In this document: positions 1 through 7,360 of the stretch, piece after piece | Numbering within the stretch: position 1 is the first letter of the stretch | Layout: every line of letters starts with the position of its first letter | NCBI RefSeq assembly: GCF_042652985.1 | Contig: NZ_JBHSHQ010000008.1 | Span: 1-64,000, forward strand | Origin: Ruoffia tabacinasalis | GTDB taxonomy: Bacteria > Bacillota > Bacilli > Lactobacillales > Aerococcaceae | Reading direction: 5' to 3' | DNA: 64,000 bases | The notes under the pieces: generated by a model | What the model saw: the letters and a program-made list of their open reading frames with translations, nothing else | What the model was told of the DNA's origin: nothing | Databases searched by the model: none | Position numbers and translations under genes: made by a program

Positions 1-132
1 TATTAAGTTTGATCAATGAGAGACTGGTGAAACATTGTATAGTATTTTACACAGGATTATGGACTTGACTCCTCGAAGGCACTTTTTATTTAAAACTAGA
101 CTGATTAATAGTGGAAATATTTATGTATAAAG

Positions 133-747
133 TTAATTTAAATTAATTTCTGCATTCTTTAATTCTAAATATTCGCCTTCTAATACCTCGATATAATTAC
201 TTTTTTCGATTGAAGAATAATCAATGTAATCATTCATATTCGCGTCACCAGTAATTGTATAGCTTGCATGCTCATCAGTTGCAGTTACTTTATATTCCAC
301 AGGATCAATATCTATTCCAATTCTATAAACACCAGGACCAATTATATCGTTCTCAATAACTACAGGATCAGCATCTTCTACTGGTATAGCAAAAGAATTT
401 TTTAATTCTAAAAATTGGTCATCTTCTACTGAAACATAACTAAAAGTATCAAAGGACATGTACGCCACATAGTCTTCGCCACGAGCATCATTAGTTAATG
501 TATAAGAAGCATGGTCTTCCACTGAGAAAACTTTATATTCACCCGCAGGCATATCAGTTCCAATTTTATACACATCATCTTCGAAGATTGTTTCATACGA
601 TTCAGGATCAAAAGGATCCTTGTATTCAGTTTCTTCTATAGATTCAACACTTTCATCTATATCTGAGGTTGAAACTGACTCTTCTGCATTTACTGTCAAT
701 CCATTCAATAAAACTAAAGCACAACTTAGTAAAAGTATCTTTTTCAT
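133..747 (-). CDS. Secreted two-repeat protein of unknown function
   Basis: I do not recognise a named family. An N-terminal Sec signal (MKK, then a hydrophobic core, likely cleaved after VNA near residue 21) is followed by an acidic linker. Two homologous modules of about 65 residues follow, at about 59-125 and 140-204. Each opens with VYxIG, continues with EYKV and HASYT(L/I)T, and ends with a YLELKN-like motif. The start was moved to 747 because the complement reads AAGGATGG as a ribosome site for that ATG, while the ATG at 756 overlaps the ribosome site itself. There is no sorting motif or lipobox (Cys9 sits too early), so the product is probably released. It is transcribed away from the dus gene. 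Function is unknown; an extracellular beta-rich repeat protein is an inference. Confidence 0.72.
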   Translation of the reverse strand: MKKILLLSCALVLLNGLTVNAEESVSTSDIDESVESIEETEYKDPFDPESYETIFEDDVYKIGTDMPAGEYKVFSVEDHASYTLTNDARGEDYVAYMSFDTFSYVSVEDDQFLELKNSFAIPVEDADPVVIENDIIGPGVYRIGIDIDPVEYKVTATDEHASYTITGDANMNDYIDYSSIEKSNYIEVLEGEYLELKNAEINLN

Positions 748-988
748 ATTAACCATCCTTTATCATTTTAGATAATAAACAAAATCAAGAATACGTGAAT
801 ACACTTTATAACTTTGTAAAAAACATTGTTAAGTAGTATGACCAACAAATATTGGATATAACTTTAATTATTAAATAAATAATTTCTTACTATTTAATCA
901 ACTCCCTCATCTTATAAACATTCATAATTATTGTATCAAATTTATTTATATAAAGCTTAAAATACTCTTAATTATCAAGCATTTAATC

Positions 989-1017
989 TAGACTTTTAAG
1001 TCATCTTACGTTATGCT
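989..1017 (+). promoter_or_regulatory. Weak candidate promoter before a three-hairpin region
   Basis: TAGACT (989-994) and TATGCT (1012-1017) are separated by 17 bases, each matching four of six consensus positions. The expected start near 1024 would place three consecutive stem-loops in the transcript. Low certainty in an AT-rich region. Confidence 0.25.
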
Positions 1018-1043
1018 ATGTTTTGCCAATTCATCAATCTTAG

Positions 1044-1165
1044 TCATTTACATGTATTTTAGTAAATGAACTAATTAAGTAGCTTGATTGCAATGATGCA
1101 ATCGAATTGCTACTTATAATGAACAGGCTAAGGATGGCTTTGATGCTATTCTTAGCTTTTTTATT
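1044..1165 (+). ncRNA. Three-hairpin element ending in an intrinsic terminator (leader or small RNA candidate)
   Basis: Three stem-loops lie in a row: TCATTTAC/GTAAATGA (1044-1069), AAGTAGC/GCTACTT with an inner GATTGCA/TGCAATC (1077-1115), and a 12-bp GCTAAG.../...CTTAGC stem (1127-1156) followed by six T. This occupies the roughly 480-base divergent gap between the secreted protein and dus, in dus orientation. It may be a conditional terminator for dus or a short independent RNA. It lacks recognisable T-box or known riboswitch motifs. A TATAAT at 1115-1120 and a weak TACAAT at 1184-1189 are alternative -10 elements, so dus may also have its own promoter. The rest of the gap (757-1017) shows nothing else. 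Confidence 0.4.
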
Positions 1166-1227
1166 TGAATTTTATATAAATAATACAATGAAGAAACTAA
1201 CTACCTAAGAAAGGAATTGATAATAGT

Positions 1228-2208
1228 ATGACTTCTAATTTTTGGCATGATTTACCTAAACCATTCTTTATCCTAGCACCTATGGAAGACGTGACGGATG
1301 TTGTTTTTCGCCATGTCGTTCAAAAAGCCGCAGAACCCGATGTATACTTTACGGAATTTACAAATTCTGAGAGTTACTGTCATCCTGATGGGATTGAAAG
1401 TGTTCGTGGCCGTTTAACTTTTACTGAAGATGAAGAGCCAATTGTTGCTCATATTTGGGGAGATCGTCCAGAGTACTTTGAACAAATGAGTATTGGTATG
1501 GCAGAAATGGGCTTTAGCGGGCTTGATATCAATATGGGTTGCCCAGCACCTAATGTTGTAAAACATGGGCGTGGAAGTGGCTTAATCAAGCGAGAAGACG
1601 TCGCTGCTGAGCTTATCCAAGCTGCAAAAGCAGGAGGTTTACCCGTAAGTGTTAAAACTCGTTTAGGTTATTTAAAAGTCGACGAGTGGAGAGGTTGGTT
1701 GACTCACTTGTTAAAACAAGATATTGTTAACTTATCGATTCACTTAAGAACTAAAAAAGAAATGAGTAAAGAAGACGCTCATTGGGAATTAATTCCTGAC
1801 ATTATGAAACTACGTGATGAAATTGCTCCAAACACATTGATTACGATTAATGGTGATATTCCAGATCGCCAAACAGGTTTGGAATTAGTAGAGAAATACG
1901 GTGTGGATGGTGTTATGATTGGACGTGGTGTCTTTAAAAATCCGTTTGCTTTTGAAGTAGATAAAAAAGATCACAGTCCAAAAGAATTATTAGACTTATT
2001 AAGATTCCATCTAGACTTATTTGATCAATATAATGAAGATGGGCAACGTCATTTCAGACCTTTACGTCGCTACTTTAAGATTTATGTGCGCGAGTTTAAA
2101 GGAGCCAATGATTTGCGCATCCAATTAATGGAGACAAATACAACCGACGAAGCACGTCAGTTAATTGACCACTTCGAGAATAAATTTCTAACATCGGATG
2201 TAATTTAA
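1228..2208 (+). CDS. dus: tRNA-dihydrouridine synthase
   Basis: FMN-dependent, NADPH-using reduction of specific uridines to dihydrouridine in the D-loop of tRNA; cytoplasmic. The 326-residue length is normal for the family. The N-terminal TIM barrel begins with the APMEDVTD phosphate/FMN loop. The active-site region INMGCPAPNV carries the proton-donor Cys at residue 105, followed by the GRGSGL stretch and KTRLG. The C-terminal half contains DGVMIGRGVFKNP, typical of Dus flavin phosphate binding. AAGAAAGGA precedes the ATG at good spacing. It is apparently monocistronic, with a terminator just downstream. Bacillota often carry two Dus paralogues and I cannot assign which one this is. Confidence 0.93.
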   Translation: MTSNFWHDLPKPFFILAPMEDVTDVVFRHVVQKAAEPDVYFTEFTNSESYCHPDGIESVRGRLTFTEDEEPIVAHIWGDRPEYFEQMSIGMAEMGFSGLDINMGCPAPNVVKHGRGSGLIKREDVAAELIQAAKAGGLPVSVKTRLGYLKVDEWRGWLTHLLKQDIVNLSIHLRTKKEMSKEDAHWELIPDIMKLRDEIAPNTLITINGDIPDRQTGLELVEKYGVDGVMIGRGVFKNPFAFEVDKKDHSPKELLDLLRFHLDLFDQYNEDGQRHFRPLRRYFKIYVREFKGANDLRIQLMETNTTDEARQLIDHFENKFLTSDVI

Positions 2209-2213
2209 TAAAG

Positions 2214-2252
2214 AGCTATAGAAATGCTATTAATTTCTATGGCTTCTTTTTA
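2214..2252 (+). terminator. Intrinsic terminator of dus
   Basis: An 11-bp stem (AGCTATAGAAA pairing with TTTCTATGGCT, one G-T wobble) is followed by TCTTTTTAT, directly after the dus stop. Confidence 0.85.
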
Positions 2253-2275
2253 TATATAGTAGATAGGAGATAATT

Positions 2276-3304
2276 ATGCGTAAGAATTCAACAGTTATAA
2301 ATGCTTTATATGGAATTGTAGTGACTTTGATATTAGCAGTTGTTTCAATAATGATTACCAATGTCTTGCCAAATGGGTATATTGGAGCCAGTGTAATGGC
2401 GATGTTAATCGGGATGGTTCTGCATCCGCTTGTAAAGAAGTTGTTACCATCCTTTACAGGAATAGATTTAGTTGCGAAACGATTGCTCAAAGTCTCCATC
2501 GTTCTAATGGGAGCGTCTTTAAGCTTGACTCAAGTTGTAGAGGTTGGGAAGTTCTCCCTAATAGTGATGGTATTTACTTTAGCTACCGCTTTTATATTTG
2601 GTAACTTGATAGGAAAGTGGTTTAATATGGACTGGAAATTATCTAACTTAATTTCCGTAGGAACAGGTGTGTGTGGTGGCAGTGCCATTGCTGCAGTTTC
2701 ACCTATTATTAAAGCCAAAGATGAAGATATAGCTTATGCCTTATCAACGACATTTATTTTTGATATTTTAATGGTTATTTTATTCCCAATTGCGGGACAA
2801 TTTTTCGGCATGACTGATTTGGGATTTGGATTATGGGCAGGGACTGCAATTAACGATACTTCGTCGGTTGTTGCTGCAAGCTATGCTTTCTCAGAAGCGG
2901 CAGGAAATTATGCTGTGATTGTTAAATTAACTAGAACATTAGCCATCGTTCCAATTGTATTTATTTACTCGATTGTTAATCAACGGATTGAACAAAAGAC
3001 TCATTATGGTGATGGGAATTCAAACGCAACATTTAAATTAACGCGTGTGATTCCTTGGTTTATATTATTCTTTTTAATTATGGTCATATTACGTTCAGTT
3101 GGCGTCATATCGGCTGAGTTTGGATCAACTTTATCCTCTATAAGTAAATTCTTTATGGTCATGAGTTTAGGAGCGATTGGTTTACGAACGAACTTTAAAT
3201 CTGTTGCTCAAAGTGGAATCTTACCTATGGTACATGGTTTTATTATTTCAATGTTAGTCGTAATTGTTTCTTTCGTGATTCAAATGATGTTAGGTCAAGT
3301 TTAA
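2276..3304 (+). CDS. YeiH/UPF0324 family membrane protein (putative anion exporter)
   Basis: A polytopic membrane protein of 342 residues with about ten hydrophobic segments, matching the YeiH family (Cons_hypoth698). Family features visible include the glycine-rich GTGVCGGSAIAA segment near the middle and AINDTSSVVAAS shortly after, which resemble the conserved half-site loops of the family, and a C-terminal SLGAIGLRTNFK motif. Homologues are annotated as putative sulfate or organosulfonate exporters, but the substrate is unproven. AGGAGA precedes the ATG. It has no obvious sulfur-metabolism neighbour here and sits alone between two terminators or promoters. Confidence 0.88.
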   Translation: MRKNSTVINALYGIVVTLILAVVSIMITNVLPNGYIGASVMAMLIGMVLHPLVKKLLPSFTGIDLVAKRLLKVSIVLMGASLSLTQVVEVGKFSLIVMVFTLATAFIFGNLIGKWFNMDWKLSNLISVGTGVCGGSAIAAVSPIIKAKDEDIAYALSTTFIFDILMVILFPIAGQFFGMTDLGFGLWAGTAINDTSSVVAASYAFSEAAGNYAVIVKLTRTLAIVPIVFIYSIVNQRIEQKTHYGDGNSNATFKLTRVIPWFILFFLIMVILRSVGVISAEFGSTLSSISKFFMVMSLGAIGLRTNFKSVAQSGILPMVHGFIISMLVVIVSFVIQMMLGQV

Positions 3305-3316
3305 AAAGTGTAGGGT

Positions 3317-3344
3317 TTGTTCCTTAACTAATAAATGATATACT
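3317..3344 (+). promoter_or_regulatory. Promoter of the 3384 gene and yitT pair
   Basis: TTGTTC (3317-3322), 16-base spacer and TATACT (3339-3344) with an upstream TG at the extended -10 position. Confidence 0.55.
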
Positions 3345-3383
3345 TAACTTGTTGTTGATTAATGAATTTATGGAGGGAAAATA

Positions 3384-3827
3384 ATGTCTGTCATTCACAC
3401 TAATTTTGAAAGCAAACTTAATGAAATGAATATTCCGTTTAACAAGAAAGAAATTGAGAACGGACATATATTATATCGTTTTAATTTTCGTCTTACTACA
3501 GAACGTGCACTCGTTGTAGAGGTCATCATCCAAGCATCGAAAGATAATTACGCTGATGCTCAAATCATCTACCGTCACGTTCATTTATTAACTGACCGTA
3601 GTAAAGAAGCAGATGCTTACGAATTACTTAACTCATTAAACGAAATGAAAACAGGTTACTATAGTCTTTACCTAGCTGGTGATGGAGAAGTTTTCCTTAA
3701 AACATTGCTAAGAACTGGTGAAGATGCTGAGCCATTATATCAAACATTGGTTATGGGTTCAGGAATTGCTAAAGGTTTACAAAAAGACTTAGTAAACGTG
3801 CTAGGTGAATCTGGAAAAGCAATGTAA
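3384..3827 (+). CDS. Conserved hypothetical cytoplasmic protein
   Basis: 147 residues, no signal peptide or membrane segment. Alternating hydrophobic/charged strands (LYRFNFRLTTERALVVEVIIQ, DAQIIYRHVHLL) are followed by helical stretches (ADAYELLNSLNEM), giving a pattern resembling the YbjN/secretion-chaperone-like alpha-beta fold. That comparison is by pattern only and no family name is certain. A strong GGAGGG ribosome site precedes the ATG. The gene is 11 bases upstream of a yitT family gene and probably co-transcribed with it. Confidence 0.7.
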   Translation: MSVIHTNFESKLNEMNIPFNKKEIENGHILYRFNFRLTTERALVVEVIIQASKDNYADAQIIYRHVHLLTDRSKEADAYELLNSLNEMKTGYYSLYLAGDGEVFLKTLLRTGEDAEPLYQTLVMGSGIAKGLQKDLVNVLGESGKAM

Positions 3828-3838
3828 GGTGACCGCTA

Positions 3839-4747
3839 ATGATAAAAAAGGTTCTATCACAATATCCTGCGCTTAATGTCGTAAGCCAATTTTTTATTAT
3901 TTTATTTTCGGCTTTATGTTTTGCGGTATCACTGAATATGTTCTTAATTCCTGGGGATATTTATAGTGGGGGAGTTACTGGGATTTCTCAGTTGATTACT
4001 TATTCACTAGATCAATTCACACCCTTTGGTAATATTATTCAGACAGGTACATTAAACTTCCTACTTAATATTCCCTTATTGATATTAAGTTATATGAAGT
4101 TGGGAAGTCGTTTTACCATTTTAACGGTAGTTGTAGTAGCTATAATGACGGGTTTTACATTAATCATTCCTGTCCAACAGGTATCTTCAAACCCGCTACT
4201 TAACGGAATCGTCGCTGGAGCTCTGAATGGGTTAGGCGGAGGATTAACGATCAAATTTGGTATGTCAGCAGGAGGAATTGATATTATTGCTCTTGTGATT
4301 AACCGATTAGTCCAAATAAACGTAGGTTCTTTATCACTGATTATTAATTCGGTTGTTATCGTTGGTGCAGGAGTACTTTATTCTTGGGAATTTGCTTTAT
4401 ATACATTAATTTCAATGTATGTAACATCTAGAGTAGTAAATTCAATTCATACAAACGAACAACGCTTAACTGCCTTTATTGTTACCGATAAAGAAGATGA
4501 AGTCGTCAAGTCAATTTATGGCCGTATCCATCGTGGAATTACGATTCTTGATGGCCGTGGAGGGTATTCGAAAAAGACGCGTAATACGCTTATGATCGTT
4601 ATTAACCGATATGAACTTTATGATTTAGAGATGGCAATTGGAGAAGCGGACATTCACGCATTTGTTAATATTATTCAATCTACAAGAGTGAATGGAAACT
4701 ATCTAAATCGAGACCAACAGAATAAACTAAAACAAAATATAACGTAA
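3839..4747 (+). CDS. YitT family membrane protein (DUF161 plus DUF2179)
   Basis: 302 residues. The N-terminal two thirds form five or six transmembrane helices with the family motif GDIYSGGVTGISQ near residue 38 and a glycine-rich SAGGIDIIALVIN segment. The C-terminal third is a soluble DUF2179 domain (RIHRGITILDGRGGYSKK, then MIVINRYEL). The biochemical role of the family is not established. It follows the 3384 gene with an 11-base gap. A second paralogue lies at 41494-42366; the two share domain order and the RGIT(I/V)L motif. Confidence 0.9.
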   Translation: MIKKVLSQYPALNVVSQFFIILFSALCFAVSLNMFLIPGDIYSGGVTGISQLITYSLDQFTPFGNIIQTGTLNFLLNIPLLILSYMKLGSRFTILTVVVVAIMTGFTLIIPVQQVSSNPLLNGIVAGALNGLGGGLTIKFGMSAGGIDIIALVINRLVQINVGSLSLIINSVVIVGAGVLYSWEFALYTLISMYVTSRVVNSIHTNEQRLTAFIVTDKEDEVVKSIYGRIHRGITILDGRGGYSKKTRNTLMIVINRYELYDLEMAIGEADIHAFVNIIQSTRVNGNYLNRDQQNKLKQNIT

Positions 4748-4753
4748 TAATTA

Positions 4754-4825
4754 AACACTAGTTATAAGTAATAACTGTCAATCTGCTTTAGGCTCTGATG
4801 CATACTTACTGACTAGTGTTTTTTA
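4754..4825 (+). terminator. Large bipartite hairpin terminator after yitT
   Basis: AACACTAGT (4754-4762) pairs perfectly with ACTAGTGTT (4812-4820). An inner TAAGTA/TACTTA pairing extends it, leaving a loop of about 30 bases, and T6 follows. The loop is longer than in a normal terminator. Confidence 0.7.
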
Positions 4826-4871
4826 AATTATAATATTTTTCATAAAATGAGAATAAAATGAATAATTAACG

Positions 4872-4900
4872 TTGACATTCTCATAATCATCCATTATTAT
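4872..4900 (+). promoter_or_regulatory. Strong sigma-A promoter of the BCAA leader/binding-protein unit
   Basis: Consensus TTGACA (4872-4877), 17-base spacer, TATTAT (4895-4900). Just upstream, 4835-4849 matches 11 of the 14 defined positions of the CodY consensus (a TTTTTC half and an AAAAT half). CodY is the BCAA-sensing repressor of Bacillota, so this is a plausible but AT-rich and unproven operator. Confidence 0.75.
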
Positions 4901-4934
4901 GAAAGTAACAAAAAAACTAAGAAGAGGGATTAAT

Positions 4935-5006
4935 ATGATATTGAGTATTATTAACAATCAAAATGATTTTCAAAATTCATTTAATAGCGTCGTCGTGGTC
5001 GTTTAA
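4935..5006 (+). CDS. Val-rich attenuator leader peptide, 23 codons
   Basis: A short ORF with its own AGAGGG ribosome site begins about 35 bases downstream of a consensus promoter. The peptide starts MILSII and ends with Asn-Ser and then five consecutive Val codons (4989-5003) directly before TAA. Nine of 23 residues are Ile, Leu or Val. A run of control codons just before a stop, followed by alternative RNA hairpins and a terminator in front of a BCAA-type binding-protein gene, is the classical design of ribosome-mediated transcription attenuation, known for amino-acid operons including ilv in Lactococcus. The peptide itself is probably not functional after synthesis. Confidence 0.82.
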   Translation: MILSIINNQNDFQNSFNSVVVVV

Positions 5007-5010
5007 TACG

Positions 5011-5171
5011 ATCTATGACGGGGCCAATTGATTGTGCCCGCATAGATTTCTGAAATCTAATGCGGGTTATACTCAATATATACTTCTTAATAGGGGATTA
5101 TTAAGTAGATATGTTAAGTTTAGGAATAGACCTGAATTAGATTTTAAAATCTAGTTTAGGTCTATTTTTGT
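5011..5171 (+). promoter_or_regulatory. BCAA attenuator RNA (competing hairpins plus terminator)
   Basis: Segment 1 (5011-5024: ATCTATG and GGGC) pairs with segment 2 (5036-5047: GCCC and CATAGAT). Segment 2 can instead pair with segment 3 (CCCGCATAGATTT at 5037-5049 with AAATCTAATGCGGG at 5053-5066). Segment 3 (AAATCTAAT, 5053-5061) is also perfectly complementary to ATTAGATTT (5136-5144) in the 5' arm of a 21-bp terminator (5125-5166, followed by T4). Inferred logic: a ribosome stalled at the Val codons leaves 1:2 free to form, so 3 pairs with the terminator arm and transcription continues. A ribosome reaching the stop codon covers segment 1, so 2:3 forms and the terminator folds. In addition, 4938-4948 inside the leader ORF is an 11-base perfect complement of 5069-5079. 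Confidence 0.75.
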
Positions 5172-5196
5172 AAAAAAAATTAAGGGATGGGGAATT

Positions 5197-6366
5197 ATGA
5201 TGAAACTTAGAAAAATTGGATTAACATTATTATCAGCTCTATTACTTTCGACAACAGCACTGTCACCGGCAGTTACTTTTGCACAAGAAAATATTATTAT
5301 TGGTGGGAATTTAGAATTAACTGGGAATGCTGCAGCCTATGGTTCACCCGCGGCTGATGCAATAAATTTATTCATTCAACAAATTAATGACAATGGCGGA
5401 ATCCTAGATGGCCGTATGTTAGAGGCAGAGATTATTGATAACCGATCTGATTTAACTGAATCGGCATCAATTGCAACGCGTTTAGCTGGTAGCGAGGCCG
5501 TAGGAATTATTGGACCTACAGCCACAGGTGTAGCCAAAGCTGCTATTCCTATTACTAATGAAGCTGGAATTGCGAATATTTTTGCAGCGACTACAGGTGA
5601 CAGCCTAACATTAGCGGATGATGGTTCATTATTAGAATATATCTTCCGTGTTTGTTTTGAGGACTCATATCAAGGTTTAGCTGCGGGGGCTTATACAGCG
5701 AATGAATTAGGTTTCTCAAAAGCAGTTATTCTAACAGACCAAGCCTTAGATTACTCACTTGCTTTAGCTGATTCATTTACTGAAACATTCACAGAGAATG
5801 GTGGAGAAATCTTAGAGACACAATCATATCAATCTGGAGATACTGATTTCACAGCGTTACTTACTTCGCTATTAGGCAAAGACTTTGATGTCTTATACAT
5901 TCCAGGTTATTATACTGAAACAGGGTTAATTATTAAACAAGCCAGAGAGATGGGGATTACTCAACCAATAATTGGTGGAGATGGATACCATAGTGATACA
6001 TTAGTAGATTTAGCTGGGACTAGTAATGCCACTGACATCTACTTTACAACACACTTCTCTGAAGAAAGTGACAATCCAAAAGTACAAGAATTTTTAACTG
6101 ACTTTGAAGAAATGTATGGACGCTCAGCAGATACATTCTCAGCCTTAGGTTATGATGCGATTGGTTTACTCGTTGATGCGATTGAAAGAGCCGGATCCAC
6201 AGATCGAGATGCCATTCGCCAAGCTTTAGAAGAAACTGAAAACTTTGAAGGAATTACTGGAACTTTCTCTATGGATGAAAACCATAATCCAACAAAATCC
6301 GCTTTAATGTTACGTTTAGAAAATGGAGAAATCGCAGAGGTATCTGAAGCTTCAGCTGAGGAATAA
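5197..6366 (+). CDS. Orphan LivJ-like branched-chain amino-acid binding protein
   Basis: Type I periplasmic-binding-fold protein of the Leu/Ile/Val receptor family, 389 residues. After the signal it starts IIIGGNLELTGNAAAYG, the usual first strand and ligand-binding loop. The IIGPTATGVAKAA motif and the later FSALGYDAIGLLVDAIERAG and FEGITGTFSMDENHNPTKSA segments are also typical. Odd points: there is no LivHMGF permease or ATPase gene nearby, and the signal peptide ends PAVTFAQE with no cysteine, so no lipobox is present although monoderm binding proteins are normally lipoproteins. The second ATG at 5200 has the better spacing from AGGGATGGGG. Expression is predicted to rise when charged Val tRNA is scarce, through the upstream attenuator. 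The ligand is inferred from family and regulation. Confidence 0.88.
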   Translation: MMKLRKIGLTLLSALLLSTTALSPAVTFAQENIIIGGNLELTGNAAAYGSPAADAINLFIQQINDNGGILDGRMLEAEIIDNRSDLTESASIATRLAGSEAVGIIGPTATGVAKAAIPITNEAGIANIFAATTGDSLTLADDGSLLEYIFRVCFEDSYQGLAAGAYTANELGFSKAVILTDQALDYSLALADSFTETFTENGGEILETQSYQSGDTDFTALLTSLLGKDFDVLYIPGYYTETGLIIKQAREMGITQPIIGGDGYHSDTLVDLAGTSNATDIYFTTHFSEESDNPKVQEFLTDFEEMYGRSADTFSALGYDAIGLLVDAIERAGSTDRDAIRQALEETENFEGITGTFSMDENHNPTKSALMLRLENGEIAEVSEASAEE

Positions 6367-6378
6367 AGACAAAAAATT

Positions 6379-6413
6379 AGGAGGGAGACATATTAGTGTC
6401 ACCCTCCCTTTTT
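6379..6413. terminator. Bidirectional terminator between converging genes
   Basis: GGAGGG/CCCTCC plus GACA/TGTC stem with one A-A mismatch. T5 follows on the + strand and a T-rich run on the - strand, serving both flanking genes. Confidence 0.88.
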
Positions 6414-6414
6414 A

Positions 6415-7224
6415 TTATAAACTGAAATAATTAGTTAAGAAATGAGCTAGGCCATCTTCATCGTTGGTAAATTCAGTTTGAGTGTCAGCAACGCCTTTGA
6501 TTTCGTCTGTAGCATTCTTCATTGCTACACCTAAACCAGCGTATTTAATCATTTCTAAGTCATTATTCTCATCACCAAAAGCTAGGATATTCTCATTTGG
6601 AATATGATAGAACTCGCTGACTTTATTCACTGCAACTGATTTATTGATTCCTTGACGAACGACTTCAAGAATGGGTAAAACGCCACCCCAAGTACGTACA
6701 GATACATCGTCACCGTAGCGAGCCATAATTCGATCTTCAATCGTTTTTTGCTTTTCAACGTCACATAGAATAGTTAAAGCGGTTGGATTCTGTGTTAAGT
6801 TTGCGCGGCTTAATTGACTGATCTCGGCTAAGTCTTTAGGGAAGAAGGGACTATCTGGTAAATTCATTGATGAAGTAAATAGTCTTTCTTTACCTTCGGC
6901 GATTAATAAATTGATATCTAAATTATCTTGATTCGCAAATAATTCAAAAGCGATTTCTTTATCCAATTCTTCATGATATGCAGGTAAGAAATGTGGCTTT
7001 CTTGGGTGGTGGCAATAAGCACCGTTAAAGTTTACCATCGGCGAATTGATATTCATTTCATTGTATATATTAATACTATTTCTATATGGGCGCCCTGTAA
7101 CAATCATGACGATATGTCCGAGCTCATCAAGCTTTCTTAAAGTTTCAATTGTAAATCGAGAAAGTTTTGATTGATTATTTAAAGTTGTGCCATCTAAATC
7201 AATGGCAATAAGATGTTGATTCAT
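6415..7224 (-). CDS. Cof-type HAD superfamily phosphatase
   Basis: Cytoplasmic Mg-dependent hydrolase of the Cof/YidA group, probably acting on sugar phosphates or flavin/pyridoxal phosphates; the substrate cannot be told. HAD motif I IDLDGTTLN carries the nucleophile and acid Asp at residues 8 and 10. Motif II is VTGRP. The cap domain lies in the middle. Motif III lysine lies in QGINKSVAV, and motif IV is LAFGDENNDLEM. The start was set at 7224, giving 269 residues, because GAAAGGAG lies at correct spacing there and the protein then begins MNQHLIAIDLDG. The further upstream ATG lacks a ribosome site and adds a non-family tail. Confidence 0.92.
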   Translation of the reverse strand: MNQHLIAIDLDGTTLNNQSKLSRFTIETLRKLDELGHIVMIVTGRPYRNSINIYNEMNINSPMVNFNGAYCHHPRKPHFLPAYHEELDKEIAFELFANQDNLDINLLIAEGKERLFTSSMNLPDSPFFPKDLAEISQLSRANLTQNPTALTILCDVEKQKTIEDRIMARYGDDVSVRTWGGVLPILEVVRQGINKSVAVNKVSEFYHIPNENILAFGDENNDLEMIKYAGLGVAMKNATDEIKGVADTQTEFTNDEDGLAHFLTNYFSL

Positions 7225-7293
7225 ATAAGAAACTCCTTTCATATATAGATGATTATACTTAATTATTTTCAATCATACAAATGAATGTTTAAA

Positions 7294-7323
7294 TTGTTTT
7301 TCTTCGTCAATATTCGGTACAAT
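7294..7323 (+). promoter_or_regulatory. Promoter of the alpha/beta hydrolase gene
   Basis: TTGTTT (7294-7299), 18-base spacer, TACAAT (7318-7323), about 38 bases before the ATG. Confidence 0.6.
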
Positions 7324-7360
7324 ATGAGATAGAAATAAATATTAACTATGGGGGAATTTT

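Noticed and set aside
1018..1062. 14-codon ORF starting ATGTTTTGC as a leader peptide for dus
   Set aside because: No ribosome site and no run of control codons.
4754..4825. Possible T-box or riboswitch in the large hairpin region
   Set aside because: No T-box GGTGG antiterminator sequence or known aptamer core was seen, and it ends the yitT unit rather than preceding a gene directly.
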